Below are positions 34,355 to 45,531 of a DNA stretch of 64,000 nucleotides, in pieces. Made by a program: the position numbers and the translations under genes. The notes beneath the pieces were generated by a model, which was not told the DNA's origin, did no database searches, and was given only the letters and a program-made list of their open reading frames with translations. Location: contig MDYQ01000038.1 of NCBI GenBank assembly GCA_003024175.1, positions 1-64,000 of the forward strand, in the 5' to 3' direction. Origin of the DNA: Planoprotostelium fungivorum (taxonomy: Eukaryota; Evosea; Variosea; Cavosteliida; Cavosteliaceae). The number at the start of each line of letters is the position of its first letter. Positions within the stretch are counted from its first letter, which is position 1.

Positions 34355-36803
34355 TTAATCTTTGCGAATCTTGGCCGGGGTGTCCGTTGGGTTTTGGCGG
34401 GAACGCCTCGGTGGTCCCACTACGAGGGCTAAGAGGAGAGCAGAGAGCGTGAGTATGTGTCCACAGAAGTAGAGGGAGGTCCACACGTGGAGAGAATAAT
34501 CCAGTTGGGCCAGCTGACGTTGACGTCAACCGATGGAAGTTGATGTCGAAGATGATCATGTATGATGTTGAAGATGATGATGATGTGTGATGATGACAAT
34601 GATGTTGATGTGATGGGATGAAGAAGATGATGGTGTAATGCCTCACCTTGAAAGTGCAGAAGTAAAAGTTCATGACGACAGTGGTTCCTAAGAAACAGAC
34701 CATGTCGTAATACTTCTTCGAAGGCAGAGGTGTTCCGTCCTCTCTCATGAATTTAGATCTCAAGTTTCTCCTGATAACTGAACGAGATCAATCTACATCG
34801 TTGTAATACGAGAAAGAATAATAGATTCTATCGCAAATCGATCGATGATGAGTGTCTCAATTATAATAAAATAAAATGAAATAAAATCTCACTCCTCATA
34901 GCAATGATGGTCGGTGCACAAGACATGAAGGAGAGGTAGTACCCCGGGAAAAATCCCTGACATCTCGTGAGTCTCTACAACGTTGTAGATCGATTCTCAC
35001 GTGCCAAACCGAACTGGTCAAGAAGGTTAAGAAGACACCGTTGCTCCTGACTCTCTCGTATACGTCTGTCACAGTGAAGGCGAACGTCATCCCTCATGAT
35101 TTGAATTAGAATTCAAAGGATACAGTGCTTCAACCATCGATCCGTACGGATATTCCAACTCTCCGAAGCCTCGCGGAAGTTTTGGGCCAGCTCAAAGTCC
35201 AAGATGTGCACCGCCTGAGCTCTCTCCCACGTGTTGTTTCCCTTCTGCACCATGGTTCAGTTCATCTCTTTCTTCTATCTCTTGTGTTGATGATGCCATA
35301 CTTCTCATATCTCCATACAATTTTTTCATGTCGTGTGACTTTTTGGTTGTAGGGTGATGTCATTTATCGTGACGCTTATTTGATTCTATTTTATTCTCCT
35401 CTCACCTCGTCTTTACCAGAGAAGGCGTAGCCACTCATGATGCAGGCGGCCTCACTACTGACCCACGCAAAGTAATAAGGAGTCCTCGTCAGACTTGTAG
35501 ACAGCCACATGTACCTATCCTCTCTCAGCAAATATCCTCTCTTCTTTCTTCCAATGTTCTCATATCTTTCTTCGAATGCTCTCACCCGTAACGGTAGAAA
35601 AAGTTGAGATTGTCCCACTCTGGAGTGCTCATGAAAGTGACGGGGATGACTTGGCTGAGAACGACAAAGATGACTAAGAAGAGGGAATCGAATAAACGTC
35701 TCCAGGCGCGAGAATAGTTCTGTGGGATGACACCTCCGACCTGATGTGCGGGTGAGAGTTTGTCATATGATGATACGATGTCGATCGATGATGCCGAACA
35801 ATGAAGGTGGAGGAGGTGAAGAAATAGTTCAAATTGGATGAAAGTGAAAGACAGATGGTGATCGGAAGATGACACGATCGTGATGGAAAATAATGATGCC
35901 GTTGAGAGATGAGATACTTACAGATTGGAACATCTGCATGTTCGTGTACTCTCTGTACTCTTTAAAGTTGAAGATGGGTCCAGCCATGAATCCATTGTAG
36001 TGGTAGATGTAGCCCCAAAACTCGATGAAGCTGGGAAAACTGACGACGTTCATCTTCTTCTGGTGGGGTGTTAATTTCTCGTCGCCCAATAATAATCGAG
36101 TGCCGTCGTAGTAATCGAAGGCCAATGTGGTCAACTTGATGGTGATTAACATCTGAGCGCCAGAGAAATCAGTCTGCAGCTCCTCACTGTAGAAATGGAG
36201 ATAAACTCGCCAGGCTTGTCTGCGGGACAGATGAGACGATAAGAGAAAATCAATACCGATCGCGGATTGTGAAGGATGCAGCGTGTGTGAATGGGAGAAG
36301 AGATCACCCGACGGATAGATATAACATGGACCAGATGAATACTGCCTTGTGCATCATTCCCTTCTTCGCGTCCATCGCACACATGATCAAGTAAGCGACC
36401 ATGGCTGAGAAAGTGGAGTGATAGATGACATCGCCAAATACGTAGAGACCATACCAGAAGCCAATGATGCCACCCAGAACATGCTTCGATCGCGTGAGAT
36501 CATGGAGGTTCGAGATCGTTGTGCTATCCTCACCTTCACAGTTGGATTGTGAGGCAGGTGTCTAAATCCAAACGAGATGGGAAATGCACTTAACAGACAC
36601 AGGAAAATGCGAAGTTCTTGGATTGGAACGATACCTATGCCGACCGTGTTTGCAAAGGCAAGGATGCCACGGTCCATGGCCTCATTGAAGGCGCCAATCA
36701 TCCTGACTTTTCGATGGCGTTCTAGCTCCGAAAACAAGCGTTGTAGTAGCCGTCCAGATACATTCTTCCGGGTTTCCCCGATGGGCAGCAACATCATCGT
36801 CAT
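34355..36803 (-). CDS. MBOAT-family lysophospholipid acyltransferase
   Basis: MBOAT acyltransferases transfer acyl-CoA chains to lysophospholipids in the ER membrane. Early exons carry TM segments (ELRIFLCLLSAFPISFGF, GFWYGLYVFGDVIYHSTFSA). FIEFWGYIYHYNGFMAGPIF followed by NFKEYREY matches the conserved LPLAT lead-in. Then come NLNFFYRYG, YFAWVSSEAACIMSGYAFSG and HILDFELAQNFREASEYWNI, which holds the conserved Asn region. The catalytic His is in FLTFLTSSVWH-GFFPGYYLS, split after WH by an intron carrying the full TCTACAACGTTGTAGA palindrome. The end, LDYSLHVWTSLYFCGHILT, leads to a basic tail KIRKD with TAA at 34355-34357. About ten introns; one, at about 34530-34640, is expanded by CAT repeats. 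The closest relatives are LPCAT3/MBOAT1-type or yeast Ale1; the headgroup preference cannot be read. Confidence 0.9.
34974..34989. repeat. Intronic palindrome in the MBOAT gene
   Basis: Perfect copy in the minus-strand intron that splits the codons for the catalytic His and the next Gly (VWH|GFFPG). Confidence 0.9.
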
Positions 36804-36840
36804 GATACCCTACAGAAATCCGCTTCACATTATGGCTTGA

Positions 36841-37433
36841 TTCTTTCAATAGAGGCGTAGTTTGTTTGCGTCATCACCAACACCACATCTGGTTCACCTT
36901 CTCAACTGCAAGAGGCGAGACCGACTGACTGACGATGTTGAAATCTGCACTGAGACGAGCCGTCCACACTGGAGCAAAAACTTCATCATCTTACCACCGC
37001 CAAAACCAAATTCCACGGACTACCTTGCGTTCTGGACTTCCAAAGAGTACCGGAGAATAAAATGATCCGACCACAGTGACTCGATTACCTCACGAGCTGG
37101 GAACACATCGCCTATCCAGCAGGACACCTTGTCACCAGCCTCCAGCATAGAGTTGCCAGATCGTAAGAGTCAACGGTCAGGATGCCATTTCCGTTTTTGC
37201 GGCGATCAAAAGTGACGCATCTCAAAGTATTTGAGACATGGTAGCAGTTTTCGAATGCTCCGGCCTAGCGGAATGGAATGAAAAGAGTTCGGGCAGGTAG
37301 AAGAGATCGAGCTTATTTTCCGAGTGTCGGGTGTAGAGGTATTGTTGTCTATCCATCATAGTAGAGGGCGCAGCAGATGGTGCAAGACAAGATACACGGA
37401 TCGACACTTGATCAACCCGCATGGAACGGTTCC
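36841..37433. other. Unresolved region upstream of the OPT gene
   Basis: A plus ORF at 36935-37060 starts MLKSALRRAVHTGAKTSSSY, which looks like a mitochondrial presequence. Nearby frames hold NSTDYLAFWTSKEYRRIK and LDYLTSWEHIAYPAGHLV. They could be parts of a small spliced gene, for instance a mitochondrial subunit, but I could not join them without stops. The last 150 bp must include the OPT promoter. No repeat or RNA gene is seen. Confidence 0.35.
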
Positions 37434-40400
37434 ATGGAGGAATCAGACGCTCAAGTGGGTCTATACCCTTCCATCATCCATCCCCACATCATCCAATCTC
37501 GGGCTGGATGCTTCCATCCTCCACACGTGCTGACATCATGAACAGACGGATTCTGAGCTCATGCTACACGAGCTTCCCAGCAAAGCCGAGGTGGCTGCGG
37601 CCAGCGACGAGAAGCCAGACTTTGAAATGAAGCCACACGTGGATCTGGGAAACGAACAGTCACCCTACTCTGAAGTGGCAGCCGTAGTGCCCAACACAGA
37701 CGATCCCAACATACCTGTCTTAACGGTCAGAGCCATCTGCATCGGACTCCTATTCACCCTCCTCTTGTCCTTCATCAACATGTTCTTCTATTATAGAACT
37801 TACCCCGTCATCGTCACTGGGTTGGTGGCTCAGTTGCTCTCCTATCCCCTGGGTAAACTGTGGGCAAAGTGAGATTTATTCTAATTTATTTCATTTTATT
37901 CATGACGCTGAGGGATCACCCAGGACGATTCCAAAGAGAGAGTTCACCACTTTTGGTAAGACATGGACGTTCAACCCTGGAGAGTTCACCATGAAGGAAC
38001 ATGTAGTCATCACGACCATGGCCAACGCCTCCTACCAATCCGCCTACATCGTAGACGTCTACGCCATCAAGAAGGTATGTCCACTCGTTCACCATCATTC
38101 ATCATCCGATCTGATGTGAATCGCATCAGATCTTCTATGGACAAGACACTCCTCTCGGATGGGCGATGCTTCTCGTCATCACCTCTCAACTTCTCGGCTT
38201 CGGCATGGCCGGCATCACTCGTCGTTTCCTCGTGTGGCCCGCCTCCATGATCTGGCCCGTCAACTTGGTCAACTCTGCCCTCTTCCGAGCTCTTCACAGC
38301 CAAGAAGGAAAGGACAACCGCGTTCTCACCCCTCGACTCAAATTCTTCCTCATCGCTTTCGGTGGTTCTTTCTGTTGGTACTGGATGCCGGGCTTCATCT
38401 TTCCCGCCTTGACTGCCTTCTCTTTCATCTGTGCCGCCGCGCCGAACAACGTCCTCCTGTCTCAGGTACCATCTGACTGATGGATGAATGACACTGACGT
38501 AAGCGTAGGTTACGGGCACTTACGGTCTCGGCATCGGATCACTCATGTTCGATTGGTCCGCCATCACGGGATACCTCATGTCACCCATCATCGTGCCCTG
38601 GTGGGCTCTCGCGTGAGTCATCATCACAATGATCTACTTTCTAACGTATTCAGTAACATGATGGTCGGTTTCGTCATCATCGTGTGGTTCATCACGCCCA
38701 TCATCTACTACACGAACACGTGGGACTCCAAGGTATACATCCCTCTCGACTCGATTTGACAATGGACAGATGTTCCCGATCAATACGATGCATCTCTTCC
38801 TCACGGACGGTTCGGTGAACGCTCCATCTACAACGTTGTAGACTGACCCTCCCCAGCGATTCCACGTGGCCGATTTTCTCAATCCCGACCTCACGCTGAA
38901 CCAGACGGCTTATGATGCTTATGGTCCGGTCAGAATGTCTTCCTTCTTCGCCCTCAACTACGGTGTCGGTTTTGCCGCTCTCTCTGCCGTACTCGTTTAC
39001 ACGGTACTACACGAAGGGCCCAGAATCATCAAGCAGTTCAGGTGAGGTGACGTGAAGTCTGCGAGGCTGATGGTGATAGGTCTTCCTTGGGTGAGACACA
39101 AGGTGACATCCACGCCAAACTCATGAGCGCTTATCCTGGTGAGTTGTAGTCTGATCTTTTCGGAGAAAATTCTGCGTCGACACGTAACTGAAGGATGTAC
39201 AGAGGCTCCCGAGTGGTGGTATACCATCGTCTTCGTGACCTCTTTCTTCTTCGCATGCATCGCCTGTCACTTCAGTGGAGCTATGGAATGGTACTATATG
39301 TTCGTCGCCATCATCATTCCCGCCATTTTTTTCGTTCCCACTGGAATCGTACAGGTGAGAATAGTAACGGCTATATTGTGATGCGAAGATTGAATCGTTC
39401 GCAGGCCGTTTCGAACCAATCGATCGGTCTCAACATCATCACAGAGTTCGTTGCAGGTGAGATCACGTCTACAACGTTGTAGATTGACGCAATCGTAGGT
39501 CTGATGATGCCCGGCAAACCCATCGCCGTCGTCACGTTCAAGACGTACAGTTACATGGCTCAGTATCAAGGTTTATTGTTGGTCTCCGATCTCAAACTGG
39601 GCCACTACATGAAGATCCCCCCTCGCGTCATGTTCTTAACTCAGGTGACCGTCCCCTCTCCCTCAGTTCTCACGCTCCATAGGTTGGCTCTACCATTGTC
39701 GCTGGCGTCATCAACATGGCCACGGCTTACTATCTGCTCAACAATAAGGCTGGTATCTGCACCGACGATCCACTGTGAGTGAAATGAGATTGAAATCGAT
39801 AACGCGTGAGATTGACTCTGATCCAGGTGGCAATGTAACAACACGAACACTTTCTTCTCTGCCTCGGTTATCTGGGGACTACTGGGTCCCGTCAGAATGT
39901 TTGGAAGTGGCACGTTGTATTCCCCCATTCTATTCGGTTTCTTGATCGGTGCTATACTGCCCATACCCTTCTGGGCTCTCCAGAAGAAGTGAGCTCCTCT
40001 CACTCTCAACTTAACTCTTAACTCTTGTCTCTACTCTTATCTACTCTTAACTCTACTCTTATCTACTCTTAACTCTACTCTTATCTACTCTTAACTCTAC
40101 TCTCATCTAATCTTAACTATACCCTTGTATCTACTCTCAACTCTACTCTTATCCACTCTTCACGCAACGATAGTGACTGAATCGAATGATAGGTATCCAA
40201 AGTCTTGGCTCAGATTTGTACATATTCCCATCATTCTGACTGCCACCGCTATGACTCCTCCAGCTCCCGCCGGAAGCTACACCATGTGGTTCCTCATCGG
40301 TGATCATCCATCCTCCATCACATCGATCTGATGATGCGTCAGGTTTCATCGTCAACTACGTCGTGAAGAAGAGGCACTTCAAGTGGTGGAGCAACTATTC

Positions 40401-40560
40401 CTTCGTTCTCTCTGCTGCCATGGACTCTGGCGTTGCCATCTGCGGTCTCGTCATCTTCTTCGCCCTGACGAACAACAACATCTCCATGCCAGAGTGGTGG
40501 GGCAACACACCAGACGTGGACTTGTGTCCCCTCGATACCGCCAACTTTTATGGAAACTGA
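37434..40560 (+). CDS. OPT-family oligopeptide transporter
   Basis: A short first exon MEESDAQ splices to TDSELMLHELPSKAEVAAAS. About 14 hydrophobic segments follow, beginning TVRAICIGLLFTLLLSFINM. The OPT signature is present: NPGEFTMKEHVVITTMANAS and YQSAYIVDVYAI. Other family landmarks are YGLGIGSLMFDWSAITGYL, SNQSIGLNIITEFVAGLMMP, GKPIAVVTFKTYSYMAQYQG and PPAPAGSYTMWFLIG. The protein ends DLCPLDTANFYGN. OPT proteins are proton-coupled importers of small peptides or glutathione at the plasma membrane; the peptide (PT) rather than YSL branch is suggested by NPGEF and the overall wording. About twelve introns, two holding the full palindrome (38827, 39468) and one holding a tandem repeat. 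Confidence 0.93.
38827..38842. repeat. Intronic palindrome in the OPT gene, first copy
   Basis: Perfect copy inside the intron starting GTGAACGCTCCA, followed by CTGAC and an acceptor CCCCAG. Confidence 0.9.
39468..39483. repeat. Intronic palindrome in the OPT gene, second copy
   Basis: Perfect copy in the intron starting GTGAGATCACG, followed by TTGAC and acceptor ATCGTAG. Confidence 0.9.
40019..40160 (+). repeat. Tandem minisatellite filling an OPT intron
   Basis: The intron at about 39991-40193 is four to five times longer than its neighbours because of a run of about 22-bp units, AACTCTACTCTT plus ATCTACTCTT, three nearly perfect and two or three decayed. On the sense strand the array is almost pure pyrimidine/A, so it would act like an extended polypyrimidine tract. 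Confidence 0.85.
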
Positions 40561-41193
40561 GGACACACCTGTATGCTTGTATAAATAAATGCGATTTTAC
40601 ATAAATCATCAAGAATAGGATGGATTACGGGAAAGTGTTACGCCATCGTCTTCTCAACCAATTCATCCCACATGAGGTCCTTCATGCGAACGCCCACGCG
40701 TAACACTGCAAAATCGGCTTAAGGTTTTAAAACGAAAAACGGATTTGGCCCGCGAAAACACGTTTTCTTCCAATTCTATGACAGTTCGCCACAGCGGACC
40801 ATTAGGCGGGTCGTGACCATTTTTCGCTGGGTTGCAGTGTAACGACACCTACGATCGATCATGATGAACCTCTTCAATGTGTGAGATGATAGTAATTTGA
40901 CACAATTGAAATCACCTGCCAGTTTGAATTTCGAAGTGTAACCGCAGTCCAACACCTCTTATCCGAAAACCACATTTCCACATCAACCTTTTTTTTCGAC
41001 CAAGGCATGAGAAACCATTCCTCAAAGAGTAACCAAAGGATTGCCATTCAGCTAACGGGAGGTCGTTCATTCGGTGAATTGAGCAAACTTCCTAGGAAGT
41101 TTGGGGTTCGGTTTGCCCCGCCAGCGGTTTTCATCTGCAGCATCTGCGAGATCAGATCATCAACATCTCTCAACCCAGCAGAGGAAACAACTG
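40561..41193. other. Intergenic between the OPT and ankyrin genes
   Basis: Holds the OPT 3' end (AATAAA-like ATAAATAAATG at about 40580) and the ankyrin promoter. A stretch around 40700-40850 containing AAAACGAAAAACGGATTTGG has no protein-like frame. The ankyrin frame is open upstream to 41101 without an ATG. I see nothing else. Confidence 0.45.
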
Positions 41194-42171
41194 ATGTCTA
41201 ACGGTATCATCTCCAGTAAAGATGTTACGAAAGTCATCTTACACATGGTGACGAACGGAGGTGTAAGAAGAGAACATCAGAATACGATGAATAGACAGAT
41301 TACCGTTCTCCGCCTGACGTGCAAGCTGTGGAAAGATATCGGTGGGACATTCGATGGCAGACGACCTCTTCTGACGTTCTCAGTGGACAGCTTCACTCAC
41401 TGGCTCAGCGATCACGATCTACTTTCGGCAGTGGAAGGAGGCAATATCGAGTCATTACGCTTCCTTCTGTCCCGCGTAGAATTGAACCCATCCAGAGAAG
41501 ACATCAAGCTCCTCAGCGAGGCCACGAAGAAAGACTCGACCGAGATCGTGCGGCTACTGTTGAATGACCCTCGGGTGGACCCATCAGCAGCAGACAACAA
41601 GGCCATCATCAGTGCAGTCGAACATGGTAGAACCGACGCCGTACAGCTGCTCCTGTCCGATCCACGAGTGGACCCATCTGTAGATGACAATTATCCCATC
41701 AGATACGCAGCCGTCGAGGGTCACTGTGAGATTGTACGGCTGCTCTTGTCCGATCCACGAGTGGATCCGACTGCAGATAACAATTATGCCGTCAGATACG
41801 CAGCCGATCAGGGCCACATCGAGACTGTACGGCTGCTCTTGTCCGACCCTCGTGTGGATCCATCGACAGATTACAATTACGCCGTAGGGAGTGCAGCTGA
41901 GGGAGGTCACATCGAGACTGTACGGCTACTGTTGACCGACCCACGAGTGGACCCGTCTGCAAATGGATGTTATTCTATCATACATGCAGCTGGTATGGGA
42001 CACATTGAGGTCGTACAGCTGCTCTTGGCCGATCCACGCGTGGACCTGTCAGCACAAGACAGTATGGCCATCGTAACGGCGTCTAAAGGAGGCAATGCTG
42101 AGATTGTACGCCTGATCTTGTCAGATCCTCGAGTAGACCCATCAATCATCGAAGAAGAGACGAATGGATGA
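41194..42171 (+). CDS. Ankyrin-repeat protein, intronless
   Basis: The start MSNGIISSKDVTKVILHMVT is followed by QITVLRLTCKLWKDIGGTF, a weak F-box-like helix pair. About eight ankyrin-type repeats of 33-34 residues follow, each with a VRLLLSDPRVDPS-like helix and turn and an AAxxGHIE-like helix start. The repeats are close to one another in sequence, and LLLSDPRVDPS recurs almost unchanged, which suggests recent internal expansion. Large tandem families of exactly this LLL-DPRVDPS type occur in amoebozoans and in giant viruses of amoebae. An F-box-ankyrin adaptor role for substrate recruitment is plausible but inferred. No introns, unlike most neighbours. Confidence 0.85.
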   Translation: MSNGIISSKDVTKVILHMVTNGGVRREHQNTMNRQITVLRLTCKLWKDIGGTFDGRRPLLTFSVDSFTHWLSDHDLLSAVEGGNIESLRFLLSRVELNPSREDIKLLSEATKKDSTEIVRLLLNDPRVDPSAADNKAIISAVEHGRTDAVQLLLSDPRVDPSVDDNYPIRYAAVEGHCEIVRLLLSDPRVDPTADNNYAVRYAADQGHIETVRLLLSDPRVDPSTDYNYAVGSAAEGGHIETVRLLLTDPRVDPSANGCYSIIHAAGMGHIEVVQLLLADPRVDLSAQDSMAIVTASKGGNAEIVRLILSDPRVDPSIIEEETNG

Positions 42172-42552
42172 GGGAAGGAGAATGACTCCATTCATCGCAA
42201 GGAATAAAAACCCTACGCTGTACTCTGAACTGACTCCTTTATACATTCATCAAGATCTTCCAGTGAAGCATCGACCCCCACCAGCCAAGTCACCAGTGCC
42301 GAGACGAAGGACAATGAAGAATACTCTACACCATCAACCAACACCCTTGGTGAGTACATCTTCTCACGTGAAGACTCACCTGTTGTAGGTGCATCCACCA
42401 CTGCAGTTTCCTCGGCCACACAATTGGGTGGGGCTCTTATTCAGTTCCTTATCTTTGGCCTTGTTCATTTGAAGATCCATTCCATGGAGGAACAACCGCT
42501 CATGCGATCATCGACGCGTCTCGACGTGCAAAGGAGACGAACACATCGATAA
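42172..42552 (+). CDS. Possible small gene with one hydrophobic segment
   Basis: A frame reads SSRSSSEASTPTSQVTSAET and STPSTNTLG. It then crosses a candidate intron (GTGAGTACATC...GTTGTAG, about 42353-42388) in frame into ASTTAVSSATQLGGALIQFL and IFGLVHLKIHSMEEQPLMRS, ending TAA at 42550. It has no ATG in that frame, so a first exon is missing or this is an untranslated ankyrin 3' region. A minus reading is also open over part of it. Low confidence. Confidence 0.28.
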
Positions 42553-42683
42553 AGACATCTCTCCGTATCCTATCAACATCCCTCAGCTGTGTCTTCTTCA
42601 CATCATCATCGATCGCATCGTCTTCTCATCACCGTCACCGAAGTGTCTTTCGGCATGCAGAGGACACGAACACATAAAGACAT

Positions 42684-45188
42684 CTATTCGTTCTCTTTCT
42701 TTCCCAGAGGCTCATCTCTCGTGTCACGCCCGTTTTCTTCTTCTGTCATCTCACTCTCGCTGCTCGTGTGCACCTGACTCGCTCTCATCTTCTTCCCCTG
42801 ACAGCTGCATCATCGTGTGTCATCGATGATGATGATGAGATCACCTTTCTATGTCTTCTGCTCCTCCTCTGCTGACGGAACATGATGGCGATGTCTTTGA
42901 TGAGAGAGACTCGCATGTCATTGACGGACTCATCGATGTATTGTCTCAGGTCGTAGACTTCGTTGTCTCTTGCGGTGCCGTCTACGATCTCTCTTCTCTG
43001 TCTCTCCCTGCGTTGACATCAGATGATGATGCAGATGATGCAGATGATGCAGATGATGCAGACGAGAGATGATGTAGATGATGAGAGATCGAGATGATGT
43101 GAGAGGACGGAAATGATGATGATGATGTGATGTGGTATGATGACGAAGTTGTGATGATGACGTTGTGAACATGGTGATGTGATGTGTTCACGATGTTTCT
43201 CATCATCACGTGACACTTCCACTCACTTTCTGATCTTCCTCCATATCTTCAGCTGCTTCAACAGAGCGAACGTATAATGATTGATCGCCCCCTCCTGCTC
43301 TGCCTCCCTACTCCGCGAGTACCTCCAAGCGATCTGAATCAATTTTGCCGCCTGCTCTTGCTCCTACCTCCTACATCACCCAACGGTCCCAAATATGAGA
43401 AATTCAAAATTCAAATAGTGGGACTCACGTTGTGTCTGTCGTTCGAATAGTTGATGGCTCTCATGATCGTTCTCTCCCAGTCTGAAAGTTGCATTCGATT
43501 GTGCATGTATTCCAGCAGCATGGCCACCATGAAGAGACCGAAGACGGTGGACGACTGTCGACATTTCAGTGTCGACAAATATGAGTCCACGTACCAGGGT
43601 GACGACTTTACCGGCGGGAGTTGACGGGTTGTAGACGTCCCAGGTGTCAGTCGCCCAGCCGCTGACGAGGACTTGGGCTGAGAGCTGAATTTCGTTTAGA
43701 TGTGGGAGAAATTTTGGGGAAATTTCACCAGGACAGAGGTGTAGATATTGAATTCTGTGCCCTCCGGGTGATCTGCATCTCTGTGTGGGGTCAATCATAA
43801 AGTGTTAAACTTCATTTTATTCTTTTGTCTCTTTCATTTGTATTATGAATCTACTTTTTATCTCACTATGATATCCATTGAATGACATAGACATGTGAAG
43901 AGTTTGAACTTTTTCGTGGTTTGAGATGAAAGATGATGTGGTGAAGATATCTCACCTCTCGAAGATATAAATACAATATCCAAACATCAAACTCGCCGAT
44001 ATCATTAAACTCAGCAACACTGGAATTGGATGCCGATTGAACCAGATCTTGAAGAGAAAAAAAGTGCTCCAGCTGGGTTTCGAAGACGAGACGCTGCCAC
44101 CATCAGCTCATCTTCGCATCATGCGACCCACTCTGATATCCTCTCGATGTGTTTCCTCTCGCGATATACCGGGCTGAAGTCTCTCACGACACGTAAGATG
44201 ATGTAAAGACGGAAGAACATGAAGAGTCCCAATTTCGTCGTCCAATCGAACGGGAGGGGCAGACAGTGAGGCAGGGTCAAGAGGATCTCGCCCACGAGCT
44301 GATGGAGAATTGAGATTGGGACGATCTACAACGAGCCGATCTCACCCGCGAGGTCATGTTGGAGGTTCTGAAGATGGCCCAGTAGGAGACTTTGAGCTCG
44401 GCCGTGTGGAGTCTTTTTCCTGCCTTGAGAAGGGAGGCGTTCTCTGATGAGTTGACATGAGAAGAATTCACCACCGTGACGATGATCATCAGCATCGATA
44501 GTCACATCATCATCGCAATCACCTTCGTTAGATGGTCTCGTCTTGAACTGTTGTACGTCAGAAATCTCGTGTAGTGGATTCATCTCGCCTCGTTGTAGTC
44601 GGGTAGGGACACGGCGTTGATGTCTGAATCGTAAGGGTTCAAACGATCGTGCCTGGCTAGTGCTTTGATCTTTGACTTGTAAGAGATGGAATGACACGTC
44701 TCCTCGTAAACCAACAAGACGTGCTGATAGTAATAATCCAAGATGAGAATGACTGGACGATGTCATTTGGAGACGAACGAGGAGAGGAGATTCACTTTGG
44801 ATGACGGTGAAGAAGGTGATGACACATTTGGTGACGAATTCGCTGGTGTCTTTGTCGTCGAAGTCTAATATGTCCTCTTGCAACTGAAATCTTCTCAGAT
44901 TCGCATGTCTCGACTTCGAGGATTCACCGTTGCGATCATTAGAGCGATGGACACGATGGTATTAACAGCCATGAAGATGTTTCGGATTCTGAACCTCTTG
45001 TCGAATTCTTCGTATTTGGTAATCGGTAGAGAGATCACGAAAGGACTCGTCGAATGTCTGATCTCTTATCAGTCATCCATATCGAACGATACCTGTCGAT
45101 CCCTGCACCTATGGTCTCTTATGAATCGATTGATGGCATTCAGGCGAGAAGCCCCGACCATAGCTGCCAGTCGAGACCCGGGGGGCAT
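42684..45188 (-). CDS. SK-like (small-conductance Ca-activated K channel) protein with calmodulin-binding domain and non-canonical pore
   Basis: The start MPPGSRLAAMVGASRLNAIN leads to ITKYEEFDKRFRIRNIFMAV (S1), then FVTKCVITFFTVIQ (S2) and YYYQHVLLVYEETCHSISYK. ILLTLPHCLPLPFDWTTKLG and LFMFFRLYIILRVVRDFSPV form S3-S4. FKIWFNRHPIPVLLSLMISA and SLMFGYCIYIFER match SK S5. The pore exon ends DTWDVYNPSTPAGK, aligned with IGYGDMVPHTYCGK of SK, so the GYGD filter is replaced by TWDV. S6 is VFGLFMVAMLLEYMHNRMQL. The calmodulin-binding domain follows: AAKLIQIAWRYSRSREAEQE and HYTFALLKQLKIWRKIRK. The helical tail YDLRQYIDESVNDMRVSLIK ends in an acidic-basic stretch, ...LGKKENE. About fifteen introns. 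Topology and CaMBD are clear. The ion passed cannot be predicted, and a regulatory, non-conducting subunit is possible. Confidence 0.82.
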
Positions 45189-45531
45189 GATGTTGGTGTG
45201 CCTGAAGAATGACAGGAGACATCCACGAATAAAAGTCGTGTTTGTTGTGTGACGAATTTATTTTCTTTTTTTCGGGCGGATACTCAGCACCTGCACCCTA
45301 CACGGTTGTACGTATAGAACTGGACGATCAGACGTACTGGCATACATGTATGGGCGCTAGAATCTGAACAACAAACTCATCCATTCTCATCAGAAGATGA
45401 TGCGTGATGTTGTAAGGTGGGGATGTTGTTTCTCCTTCTCTTATACCATCTACCTCATCCCCTCCATCTCATCATCACAAGCCTATCTCTCTCCATTCGA
45501 CATCAGACACGCTCCATCACATCGTCATCGT
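45189..45531. other. Intergenic
   Basis: Between the channel start and the 3' end of the methyltransferase gene, both on the minus strand. It must hold the channel promoter. No clear TATA box or other element seen. Confidence 0.4.

Noticed and set aside
43020-43200. GAT/GATGCA repeats as a CRISPR-like or satellite array
   Set aside because: Irregular trinucleotide microsatellite within and beside introns, with no spacer structure; the genome is eukaryotic.
43595-43670. GTCTACAACC...GGTAAAG in the SK-like gene as a 31-nt intron carrying the recurrent motif
   Set aside because: Removing 31 nt would shift the frame before S6, and the translated segment aligns with the SK pore through P-x-T-x-x-GK, so it is exon.
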